Origin: Hydrogenophaga taeniospiralis CCUG 15921
GTDB taxonomy: Bacteria > Pseudomonadota > Gammaproteobacteria > Burkholderiales > Burkholderiaceae_C
Length of the DNA stretch: 64,000 nucleotides
Reading direction: 5' to 3'
Assembly (NCBI RefSeq): GCF_001592305.1
Contig: NZ_BCWR01000016.1
Span: forward strand, 146,180-210,179
Position numbers and translations under genes: made by a program
The notes under the pieces: model-generated
What the model was told of the DNA's origin: nothing
Database searches by the model: none
Seen by the model: the letters and a program-made list of their open reading frames with translations, nothing else
Shown here: positions 44,227-51,967 of the stretch, in pieces
How the letters are laid out: the number at the start of each line of letters is the position of its first letter
Numbering within the stretch: the first letter of the stretch is position 1

Positions 44227-45492
44227 ATGACATCGCTCACCACCACCCGGCCGACCACCCGCGTCGACCTCACCGACCCCGGCGTCTGGCACCAGGCCGT
44301 GCCCGCCGAAGAATTCACGCGCCTGCGCCGCGAGTCGCCAGTGGCCTGGAATGAACGCACCGACGGGCAGAAGGGCTTCTGGGCCGTGACGCGCTACGAC
44401 GACATCGTCACCGTCTCGGGCAACACCGCGGTGTACTCATCGCGCAACGGCGTGATCAGCCTGGACGACTTCGACGACGCGCAGAACGACGCGCGCCGCA
44501 CTCTGCTGGAGATGGACGCGCCCCAGCACCCCAAGATGCGCATGATCACCGTGCCCGGCTTCATGCCGCGCGCGGTGGCGGCACTGGAAGCGTCGGTGCG
44601 TTGCACCGCCGCGCGCCTGCTCGACGAGGTGCTGCAGTCGCCGCAGGTCGACGTGGTGGAGGTGCTGGCCAAACAGCTGCCCATCGTCACGCTGTGCCGC
44701 GTGCTGGGCATTCCGGAAGAGCGGCGGGACGACATGATCCGCTGGAGCGATCAGCTGATCGGATCCGACGACCCGGAGTTCGTCGACCCGGCCGTGGCCG
44801 CGGTGCCGGAGGCCGAGCGGCGGATGCTGCCCTTCGGCCACCCGGCCTCGCTGCAGGCCTTCGAGCTGGGTCTGCAGCTGGCGCAGGAGCGCCGCCACCA
44901 GGGCACGGACGACATCGTCACCCGGCTGGCGCTGGGCAGCTTTGACGGCCGGCCGCTGTCCGACGGGGAGTTCTGCAACTACTTCCTGATGCTGGTGGTG
45001 GCGGGCAACGAGACCACGCGGCATTCCATCTCGCACGGCATCAAGGCCTTCTGCGACTTCCCCGACCAGTGGGCGCGTTTTCGCGCGGGTGGTGTCGATG
45101 CGCGGGTCGCCGCCGACGAGATCTTCCGCTGGGCCAGCCCGGTGCACTTTGTGCGCCGCATCGCCACCGCCGACGTCGAGCTGGGCGGCGCCCAGATCGC
45201 CCGTGGCGACAAGGTGGCCATGTACTACGCCTCGGGCAACCGGGACGAGGCGCATTTCGACGCGCCGCACAGCTTTCGCATCGACCGTACGCCCAACCAC
45301 CACATGGCCTTTGGCCGCGGCGGGCCACACTTCTGCCTGGGCACGCACGTGGCCAAGCTGCAGGTGAGCGTGCTGCTCGAAGAGATGGCCAAGCGCGTCG
45401 CCTCCATGTCGCTCACCGGGCCGGCCGACCGCCTGCGCAGCAACCACGTGCACGGCATCAAGCGCCTGCCCGTGGCCTTCACCCCGGCCTGA
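44227..45492 (+). CDS. Cytochrome P450 monooxygenase
   Basis: A 421-residue soluble bacterial P450. The heme cysteine is C370 in FGRGGPHFCLGTHVAK, the I-helix oxygen-binding motif is VVAGNETTRHS (258-267) and the ExxR pair is E298/R301. It is followed directly by its ferredoxin reductase and ferredoxin, a complete class I electron chain. It would hydroxylate the pathway intermediate, by analogy gamma-glutamyl-alkylamide at a C-H bond. The substrate is unknown. Confidence 0.92.
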   Translation: MTSLTTTRPTTRVDLTDPGVWHQAVPAEEFTRLRRESPVAWNERTDGQKGFWAVTRYDDIVTVSGNTAVYSSRNGVISLDDFDDAQNDARRTLLEMDAPQHPKMRMITVPGFMPRAVAALEASVRCTAARLLDEVLQSPQVDVVEVLAKQLPIVTLCRVLGIPEERRDDMIRWSDQLIGSDDPEFVDPAVAAVPEAERRMLPFGHPASLQAFELGLQLAQERRHQGTDDIVTRLALGSFDGRPLSDGEFCNYFLMLVVAGNETTRHSISHGIKAFCDFPDQWARFRAGGVDARVAADEIFRWASPVHFVRRIATADVELGGAQIARGDKVAMYYASGNRDEAHFDAPHSFRIDRTPNHHMAFGRGGPHFCLGTHVAKLQVSVLLEEMAKRVASMSLTGPADRLRSNHVHGIKRLPVAFTPA

Positions 45493-45499
45493 GGTGTCC

Positions 45500-46750
45500 A
45501 TGCGCACCCCCCATGCCGTCATCCTGGGCGCCGGCCACGCGGCGGCGCAGCTCGTGACCAGCCTGCGCCAGCAAGGCTGGCAGGGCGACATCACCCTGGT
45601 GGGTGAAGAGCCGGTGCTGCCCTACCAGCGCCCGCCGCTGTCCAAGGCCTACCTCGCGGGCCAGATGAGCGCCGAACAGATGCTGATCAAGAACGCCGCG
45701 GCCTACGAAAGGGCCGGTGTGAACCTGCGCCTGGGCGTGCGGGCCGAGCGCATCGACCGGGCGAAGCAGCAGGTGCACCTGAGCACCGGCGAGGTGCTGG
45801 ACTACAGCGGCCTGGCCCTGACGCTGGGGGCGCGCGTGCGCGAGCTTGCGGTGCCGGGCGCCACTCTGCCCGGTGTCTTCTGCCTGCGCACCCTGGCCGA
45901 CCTGGACCGCATCAAGGCCCATGTCGCCACCAGCACCGGACGGCGTGCCGTCATCGTGGGCGGGGGCTACATCGGCCTGGAAACCGCCGCCGGCCTGCGC
46001 CAGCTGGGCCTCGCGGTGACCCTGCTCGAAGCCATGCCAAGGTTGCTGCAGCGCGTGACCAGCACCGAAGTCTCGGCCTTCTACCAGCGCGTGCACACCG
46101 AAGAGGGCGTGGACATCCGCTGCGGCAAGAGCGTGCAGGCCATCTTGGGAGAGACGGCGGTCTCGGCGGTGCAGTGCGAGGACGGAGAGACCTTCCCGGC
46201 CGACCTGGTCATCGTCGGCATCGGCGTGCTGCCCAATGTGGAGCTGGCCGCGGCGGCGGGGCTGAATGTGGGCAACGGCATCCGCGCCAACGCCTTCGCT
46301 CAGACCAGCGATCCGCTCATCGTCGCGGCCGGCGACTGCACCGAGTTCTTCAGCGAGGCCCATGGCCGCTCCATGCGGCTGGAGTCGGTGCCGCACGCCA
46401 TGGCCCAGGCCAGCTGTGCGGCGGCCACGCTGTGCGGCAAGCCGGTGGCCTACCAGGCGCAGCCCTGGTTCTGGTCCGACCAGTACGACCTCAAGCTGCA
46501 GATGGCCGGCCTGTCGCAGGGCCACGACCAGGCCGTGGTCCGCGGCGACAGCCGCCAGGGCCGCAGCTTCTCGGTGTACTACCTGGCGGGCAGCCGCCTG
46601 CTGGCCGTGGACTGCGTCAACCGGCCCAGGGACTTCATGCTCGGCAAAAAACTGATCGCGGCCGCCGCCGAAATTCCCGCCGACGCGCTGGCCGACGAAT
46701 CGCAGGACCTCGGCCACTGGATCACCACACCCCTCACCACCACACCATGA
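45500..46750 (+). CDS. FAD-dependent ferredoxin reductase (rubredoxin/putidaredoxin reductase type)
   Basis: A 416-residue flavoprotein with two nucleotide-binding motifs, ILGAGHAAAQLV near the N-terminus and AVIVGGGYIGLETAAGL at about residue 150. YQRPPLSKAYLAG and AAGDCTEF are family motifs. The ATG at 45500 has GAGG 5 nt upstream; a GTG at 45494 is less likely. It transfers electrons from NAD(P)H to the ferredoxin encoded next, with which it overlaps by 4 bp (ATGA). Confidence 0.92.
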   Translation: MRTPHAVILGAGHAAAQLVTSLRQQGWQGDITLVGEEPVLPYQRPPLSKAYLAGQMSAEQMLIKNAAAYERAGVNLRLGVRAERIDRAKQQVHLSTGEVLDYSGLALTLGARVRELAVPGATLPGVFCLRTLADLDRIKAHVATSTGRRAVIVGGGYIGLETAAGLRQLGLAVTLLEAMPRLLQRVTSTEVSAFYQRVHTEEGVDIRCGKSVQAILGETAVSAVQCEDGETFPADLVIVGIGVLPNVELAAAAGLNVGNGIRANAFAQTSDPLIVAAGDCTEFFSEAHGRSMRLESVPHAMAQASCAAATLCGKPVAYQAQPWFWSDQYDLKLQMAGLSQGHDQAVVRGDSRQGRSFSVYYLAGSRLLAVDCVNRPRDFMLGKKLIAAAAEIPADALADESQDLGHWITTPLTTTP

Positions 46751-47067
46751 TCACCATCACCTTCATCGACCACCAGCAGCAGGCCACCACCGTGCAGGCC
46801 GCACCCGGCAGCTCGCTCATGCAGGCGGCCGTGGACAACCACATCACCGGCATCGTTGGCGAGTGCGGGGGCTTCTGCTCCTGCGCCACCTGCGTCTGCC
46901 AGGTCGAGGCGGCCTGGGTGGGCCGGCTGCCGCCACCCGAGGCCATGGAGAGCGCCATGCTGGAATCGGCCGCGGCCGACCACCCGGCCAGCCGTTTGTG
47001 TTGTCAAATCGCGTTGAATGCGGATCTGGACGGCCTGACGGTGCACCTGCCCGAGAGCCAGTTCTGA
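46747..47067 (+). CDS. 2Fe-2S ferredoxin (adrenodoxin/putidaredoxin type)
   Basis: A 106-residue ferredoxin. The cluster ligands are C40, C46, C49 and C86 in ECGGFCSCATC and RLCCQI. Two extra cysteines (C44, C51) stand beside the ligands. It shuttles electrons from the reductase to the P450. It is the last gene of the ligase-hydrolase-P450-reductase-ferredoxin operon. Confidence 0.93.
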   Translation: MITITFIDHQQQATTVQAAPGSSLMQAAVDNHITGIVGECGGFCSCATCVCQVEAAWVGRLPPPEAMESAMLESAAADHPASRLCCQIALNADLDGLTVHLPESQF

Positions 47068-47130
47068 AGCCGCGACCTGCGCCGCCAAGCCTTGCGGGTC
47101 CGGTGACGCATTGAACACGGAGCCAACGGG

Positions 47131-47835
47131 GTGAGCACCAACACGGATGTCTCGGACGATTTCAAACGGGCCCTGTTCGCCCTGGTCCACCGGCTGATGC
47201 CGGTGGACGGCATCCGGTTTTTTATCTACGTGCCCTGGGCGCAGCTGCAGCAGGACAGCGCCTCGCACGCGCAGCTGGACACCATGCTGCGCCAGTATTC
47301 GGAGACCTGGTGGGCGCAGGACCCGATGCACCCCTCGCGCTATGAGGACCAGGACACGGCGGTGGTGTCGAACTCGATGCTGATGTCCGACGATGAGTGG
47401 CGCCAGAGCGGCATCTACACCGGCTTCTACCAGCCCAACGGCTACTTCCACAACTGTGATGTGTTCTTCCGGCAGCAGGGCCGCATCGTGGCGGTGCTCT
47501 CGCTGGTGCGGCGCGACGCCGCGCAGCCCTTCACCGAGGCCGAGGTGGCGGAACTCAACAGGGTCCAGCCCTTCGTGGAGTTCAGCCTGGGCGCCATCCA
47601 CGTGGCCAGCCGCGTCATCAGCCGCACCAGCCTCTCGGCTCAGTTCCACCTGACGGCGCGCGAGCTGGACGTGGTGGAGATTGCGGTCACCGGCATCAGC
47701 AACAAGGCGCTGTGCCGGCACCTGGGCATCTCGCTGCCCACGCTGCGCAGCCATGTGCAGAACATCTATACCAAGGTGGGTGTGCGCTCCAGCTCGGAGC
47801 TGATCGCCAAGCTCGCGCCCATCCGGTTCAGCTGA
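47131..47835 (+). CDS. LuxR-family transcriptional regulator
   Basis: A 234-residue protein with an N-terminal ligand-binding-like domain (SDDFKRALFALVHRLMPVDGIRFFIYVPW...) and a C-terminal LuxR HTH (FHLTARELDVVEIAVTGISNKALCRHLGISLPTLRSHVQNIYTKVGVRSSSELIAKL). The GTG start at 47131 has GGAG 8 nt upstream. It lies 63 bp after the ferredoxin gene and is convergent with the nitroreductase gene. It may regulate the P450 operon; no binding site is recognised. Confidence 0.83.
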   Translation: MSTNTDVSDDFKRALFALVHRLMPVDGIRFFIYVPWAQLQQDSASHAQLDTMLRQYSETWWAQDPMHPSRYEDQDTAVVSNSMLMSDDEWRQSGIYTGFYQPNGYFHNCDVFFRQQGRIVAVLSLVRRDAAQPFTEAEVAELNRVQPFVEFSLGAIHVASRVISRTSLSAQFHLTARELDVVEIAVTGISNKALCRHLGISLPTLRSHVQNIYTKVGVRSSSELIAKLAPIRFS

Positions 47836-47845
47836 ATCCGGGCCC

Positions 47846-48481
47846 TCAGACGAAGGACAGCACCTCGCCCACCGGCCGGCGCGGCTTGCGCGGCCAGTTG
47901 CCCGGCGCGGGCCGGCCGATGGCCACCAGCATCACCGGCAGCTCGGTCGGCGCCAGGCCGAATTCGGCGCTGACGGCCGCTGCGTCAAACCCGCCCATGG
48001 GGGCGCTGGCCAGGCCCAGCGCCTGGGCCGCCGTCATCAGGTTCATGGCCGCCAGCGAGGCCGAGCGGACGGCCTCGTCGCGCTGCTTCACCGGCCTGTC
48101 GTGCATGCCCCGGTGGGTGTCGTTGGCCCAGGCGTCCAGATCCGCCGGCTTCATGTGGCCGGCGTCGACCAGGGGCTGCAGGTTGGCACGTATGCGCTCG
48201 TGGCCGTTGAGCGTGCCGATCACGATCACCGTCACCGCAGCGTCCTTCACCTGGTGCTGGCCGTAGGCCCGTTCGCACAGCTTCTGTTTGCCAGCGCCGG
48301 AGCGGACTGCGATGAAGCGCCAGTTCTGCAGGTGGTAGGCGCTGGGTGCCTCGCAGGCGTAGCCGATGAGGTCGGCGACGACGTCGTCGTCGATTTCGAA
48401 CGCCGGATTGAAGTGGCCAGTGGAGACGCGCGCGCGGATCAGTTCCAGCGCCTGGGGGCAAGAGGGGAGTTGCAGGGACAT
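47846..48481 (-). CDS. Nitroreductase-family flavoprotein
   Basis: A 211-residue FMN-binding nitroreductase-fold protein. The FMN-phosphate-binding pattern ACEAPSAYHLQNWRFIAVRS is present, and later ASAPMGGFD and PVMLVAIGRPAPGNWPRKPRRP. The ATG at 48481 follows GAG at a good distance; an upstream ATG at 48511 overlaps the cytochrome gene. It is the last gene of a three-gene minus-strand operon with the cytochrome b561 and the dehydrogenase. It may reduce a nitro, quinone or imine intermediate. Confidence 0.85.
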   Translation of the reverse strand: MSLQLPSCPQALELIRARVSTGHFNPAFEIDDDVVADLIGYACEAPSAYHLQNWRFIAVRSGAGKQKLCERAYGQHQVKDAAVTVIVIGTLNGHERIRANLQPLVDAGHMKPADLDAWANDTHRGMHDRPVKQRDEAVRSASLAAMNLMTAAQALGLASAPMGGFDAAAVSAEFGLAPTELPVMLVAIGRPAPGNWPRKPRRPVGEVLSFV

Positions 48482-48488
48482 GGGTTTC

Positions 48489-49034
48489 TCAGAGCATGCG
48501 TTGGAGGACATCGTTGTCGGGGTTCTTGTCGAAGTAGCGGTGCTTGACCACGCCGGCCAGGTGCAGCGCCACCACCGCGAGCAGGGTGTAGGCCAGGATG
48601 CCGTGCAACCAGTCGGCCGCTTCGTACACGGCCTCGTTCTTCGGGAACAGCTCGGGCACGTGGATGCCGAAGAAGGTGACGCCGTCGCTGTACTCGAAGG
48701 TGCTCGACAGGGTGTAGCCGGTGATGGGGAGCATCACGATGAGGGCGTAGATGGCCCAGTGGGCGAAGTGCGCGAGCTTGCGGTCGAAGGCGGGCAGGCC
48801 CGCCGGCAGTTCGGGCGGCACGTAGCGCAGCCGGTTGCTCAGGCGGATGAAGATGAACAGGAAGGCCAGCAGACCGAAGGACTTGTGCCACCAGTAGAGC
48901 TGCCCGACGAGGGGCTCGCGGGCCTCGTCGTAGGGCGTCATGAACCAGCCGCCAAAGATCTGGCCCAGGATGAGGATGGCCATCAGCCAGTGCAGCACGC
49001 GCATGCTGGCCGGGTACTTGTCTTGATGCTTCAT
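48489..49034 (-). CDS. Cytochrome b561 family protein
   Basis: A 181-residue membrane protein with four hydrophobic segments. Heme-ligand histidines are likely H15 (MRVLHWLMAILILGQ), H50 (LYWWHKSFGLLAFLF) and those in WLHGILAYTLLAVVALHLAGVVKHRY. Such proteins pass electrons between the membrane quinone pool and periplasmic partners. Its place between a nitroreductase and an aldehyde dehydrogenase is unusual. The start at 49034 gives MKHQDKYPASMRVLHW. Confidence 0.87.
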   Translation of the reverse strand: MKHQDKYPASMRVLHWLMAILILGQIFGGWFMTPYDEAREPLVGQLYWWHKSFGLLAFLFIFIRLSNRLRYVPPELPAGLPAFDRKLAHFAHWAIYALIVMLPITGYTLSSTFEYSDGVTFFGIHVPELFPKNEAVYEAADWLHGILAYTLLAVVALHLAGVVKHRYFDKNPDNDVLQRML

Positions 49035-49077
49035 GTCGTGTTCTCCAGGGGAGGTTGGTGTGGAAAAGCGTTGCGGG

Positions 49078-50529
49078 TCAGGGCAGCAGCACGGTGATGA
49101 CTTTTTCTTCGGTGTAGGCCAGCGCACCGGGCAATCCGCCCTCGCGGCCGATGCCACTGGTCTTGAGGCCGCCCCAGGGCAGGTTGGCGTCGAGCGGGCT
49201 CCAGCAGTTCACCCCGACCGCGCCCACCCGCATCGCGCCGGCGACCTTGTGTGCGCGTTCGAGGTTGCTGGTCCACACCGTGGCCGCGAGGCCGTAGGCC
49301 GAGTCGTTGGCCAGCGCAATGGCTTCTTCTTCGGTCTCGAATTCGATGACCGTGCCCACCGGGCCGAAGATTTCCTCACGCGCGATGCTCATCCGGTTGC
49401 TGGCCTTGCCGAAGATGGTGGGCCTGACGAACCAGCCCTTGGCCGAGTCCGACACGCCACCGGCCAGCAACTCGGCGCCTTCGTCGATGCCCTGCCGGAT
49501 GTAACGGTTCACCCGCTCGTACTGGGCTTTCTTGGCCACCGGTCCCATCTGCACACCTTCCTGCGAAGGGTCGCCCACGCTGACCGACTTCGCCGCCTGC
49601 GCCAGTGCGGCCGAGAACTTCGAGGCGATACCTTTCTGCACCAGGATGCGCGAGCCCGCGGCGCAGACCTGTCCCTGGTTGATGAACAGCCCCATGGCAC
49701 AGCCACGCACCGCGTCGTCGAAGCGCGCATCGTCGAACACGATCTGCGGGCTCTTGCCGCCCAGTTCCAGGGTCACGCGCTTGAACAGCGGCGCCGCGAT
49801 GCGCTGGATGGCGGCACCTGCCTCGGGGCTGCCGGTGAAGCTGATCTTGGCCACCTTCGGGTGTTCGCACAGTGCGCGGCCCACCACCTCGCCCACGCCC
49901 ATCACCACGTTGACCACACCGTCCGGAAAGCCCGCTTCCTGGCACAGGGCGGCCAGGTGCAGGGCCGACTGGGGCGTCTCTTCTGAAGGCTTGATGACCA
50001 CCGTGCAACCCGCCGCCAGCAGTGCAGCCAGCTTCCAGGTGGTGATCATCAGGGGCGCGTTCCACGGCACGATGGCCGCAACCACACCCACCGGCTCCCG
50101 CACCGTGTAAGACAGCGTGCGCACACCCATGTAGCCGCTGCTGGGGATGGTCCGTCCTTCCAGATGGTTGGCCCAGCCCGCAGCAGCGCGCAGGTGGGCC
50201 ACGGCATTGGGCACGTCCATCATGCGCGGCTCCATGCGCGAGCGTCCGATGGCCCGGGCGTCCATGTCGGCGAGGATCTCCAGATCGCGTTCGACCAGGG
50301 TGGCCAGGTTGTTCAGCAGCACCGCGCGGTGGGAGCCGTTGAGCTTGCTCCAGGCCCCGCCGTACAGCTGGGCGTGGGCAGCCGAAACGGCGCGGTCCAC
50401 GTCCTGCGCGGTGCCACTGGCCACGGTGGCGTAGACCTGCTCGTCCACGGGGTTGATCAGGTCCAGGCGGCCGTCGTCCGACGAGTCGGTGTGCGCGCCT
50501 TCGATGAAGTGTTTGAGGTGCTGGGGCAT
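49078..50529 (-). CDS. Aldehyde dehydrogenase (betaine/aminoaldehyde type), regulon member
   Basis: A 483-residue ALDH with LELGGKSPQIVFDDARFDDA (general base) and NQGQVCAAGSRI (catalytic Cys). It is similar in layout to the plus-strand ALDH at 35670. It is the first gene of the operon ALDH, cytochrome b561, nitroreductase. The regulon element lies 98 bp upstream. It could oxidise the amino-alcohol-derived aldehyde of the amine pathway. Confidence 0.88.
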   Translation of the reverse strand: MPQHLKHFIEGAHTDSSDDGRLDLINPVDEQVYATVASGTAQDVDRAVSAAHAQLYGGAWSKLNGSHRAVLLNNLATLVERDLEILADMDARAIGRSRMEPRMMDVPNAVAHLRAAAGWANHLEGRTIPSSGYMGVRTLSYTVREPVGVVAAIVPWNAPLMITTWKLAALLAAGCTVVIKPSEETPQSALHLAALCQEAGFPDGVVNVVMGVGEVVGRALCEHPKVAKISFTGSPEAGAAIQRIAAPLFKRVTLELGGKSPQIVFDDARFDDAVRGCAMGLFINQGQVCAAGSRILVQKGIASKFSAALAQAAKSVSVGDPSQEGVQMGPVAKKAQYERVNRYIRQGIDEGAELLAGGVSDSAKGWFVRPTIFGKASNRMSIAREEIFGPVGTVIEFETEEEAIALANDSAYGLAATVWTSNLERAHKVAGAMRVGAVGVNCWSPLDANLPWGGLKTSGIGREGGLPGALAYTEEKVITVLLP

Positions 50530-50626
50530 GGTGAATGCTCGTGTGGTGGGTGGGCTTCGAGGGTTGGCGACAGGGACGAGGCCCCCGAATGAGCGGCGAG
50601 TGTCGGTCTGGCCTGCCGCGTTTCAT

Positions 50627-50641
50627 TAGCCCAAATCAGCA
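50627..50641 (-). promoter_or_regulatory. Regulon element upstream of the ALDH operon
   Basis: The minus strand reads TGCTGATTTGGGCTA, 13 of 15 matches to TGCCGATTCGGGCTA. A poor -10-like GACACT begins 23 nt downstream. A much weaker copy on the plus strand, CGCAACTGCGGGTTA, lies at 50661-50675 toward the AraC gene. Confidence 0.5.
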
Positions 50642-50786
50642 AGTCGTCGCGCCCGGCGCCCGCAACTGCGGGTTAGCACGGGTACCTGCCCCCAAGGGAC
50701 CAGAGGCACACTTCTTGCGGCACCAGGGATCACTTCGTCACGGGCCGCCAGATGCCCGCATTCGGACCACGTTGACCAGAGGTCTC

Positions 50787-51767
50787 ATGAACACCCGAAC
50801 AGATCGCTTCAACGACGTGCATCTGCACGCCACATCGGTGCACGGCTGGGGCCAGACCTACAGCCAGATCTCGGCTGGCGCCGCGCAATGCGCGCTGTCC
50901 CAGTTCTCCAACGCTCGGATCCATGCGTTCCGCGAGCACATCAACCAGCGCGTGGTCCAGCACGGCGAGGCGCCGCGCGGCCAGATCTGTTTCGCGGTGC
51001 CACTGGTCGTGCCCGGTGCGGCGCGGGTGCAGGGCCGGGCGGCGGACGACAAGTGCATCTTCGTGCTGCAGGGCGGCGACGAGTTCATGTTCCACATGCC
51101 CATGCACATGGACATGCTGTCCATCACCTTCGAGCGCGAGGCCTTCGAACGCATGATGTCGGGCGCGCCCTGGCCCACCGGCATTGATGCGTTGCTCAGA
51201 CAGCCCGTGGTGCAGGTGCCCGGCCACCGTCTGGCGGAAAGCCGCAGGCGCCTGCTGGCGCTGTTCAACGAGGTGATCGCCGCCCCCGAGCAGGTGTTCA
51301 CACCCGAGGCGGAGCAGCAGGTCGAACAGGCCATGCTGGGCGAGCTGATGCGCCTGATCTCGGACCCCGCATGCGACCGCACGCAGCGCCACGGCAGTTC
51401 GTCACGCAGCTTCATCGTGGAGAAGTGCCACCGCCTGACGGTGTCGGACGCCGCCAATGCCCCCAGCGTGGTGGACCTGTGCAAGCGGCTGCGGGTCAGC
51501 CGCCGCACGGTGCAGAACAGCTTCCAGAGCGTGACCGAGACCAACCCGGTGTACTACATCCGCAGCGTGCGCCTCAACGGCGTGCGGCGTGAGCTGATGT
51601 CCACCACGCCCCAGCAGCTCTCGATCGGTGATGCGGCAGCGAAGTGGGGCTTTTTCCACCTGAGCCACTTCGCGTCGGAGTACCAGGAGCTGTTCATGGA
51701 GCTGCCCTCGCAGACGCAGCGCGCCGTCAGCGCGCCACCCGTGCGGGCCGCCGCCGCCACGGCCTGA
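50787..51767 (+). CDS. AraC-family transcriptional regulator (EutR-like), copy 2
   Basis: A 326-residue regulator. It starts MNTRTDRFNDVHLHATSVHGWGQTYSQIS, matching the start of the regulator at 37193. The AraC HTH is at about 215-310 (VVDLCKRLRVSRRTVQNSFQSVTETNPVYYIRSVRLNGVRRELM; GDAAAKWGFFHLSHFASEYQELFMELPSQTQR). It lies between the regulon elements of the ALDH and the aminotransferase and is the best candidate for the regulon's activator. Confidence 0.87.
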   Translation: MNTRTDRFNDVHLHATSVHGWGQTYSQISAGAAQCALSQFSNARIHAFREHINQRVVQHGEAPRGQICFAVPLVVPGAARVQGRAADDKCIFVLQGGDEFMFHMPMHMDMLSITFEREAFERMMSGAPWPTGIDALLRQPVVQVPGHRLAESRRRLLALFNEVIAAPEQVFTPEAEQQVEQAMLGELMRLISDPACDRTQRHGSSSRSFIVEKCHRLTVSDAANAPSVVDLCKRLRVSRRTVQNSFQSVTETNPVYYIRSVRLNGVRRELMSTTPQQLSIGDAAAKWGFFHLSHFASEYQELFMELPSQTQRAVSAPPVRAAAATA

Positions 51768-51831
51768 CCCCTGTCGGCGCTGCGCGCCGGCCCCCTTGGC
51801 CGTTCGCCCGAAGGCAGGCCAACCAAAAGCT

Positions 51832-51846
51832 TGCCGATTCGGGCTA
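51832..51846 (+). promoter_or_regulatory. Regulon element and promoter of the aminotransferase gene
   Basis: The plus strand reads TGCCGATTCGGGCTA, identical to the copy at 40250-40264. A -10-like CAGAAT begins exactly 23 nt downstream (51869-51874). The leader to the GTG start is about 87 nt. Confidence 0.6.
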
Positions 51847-51967
51847 ACCCCGCTCGCGGGGGCACCCACAGAATCCTCCTCACCAGAGCCGCGCGGCTCT
51901 GTGTCCTTCGATGCAACCGCCCATGGTGGCGGAGCATCGCCGACCACAGTTTCTCCAAGGTGTCTCC

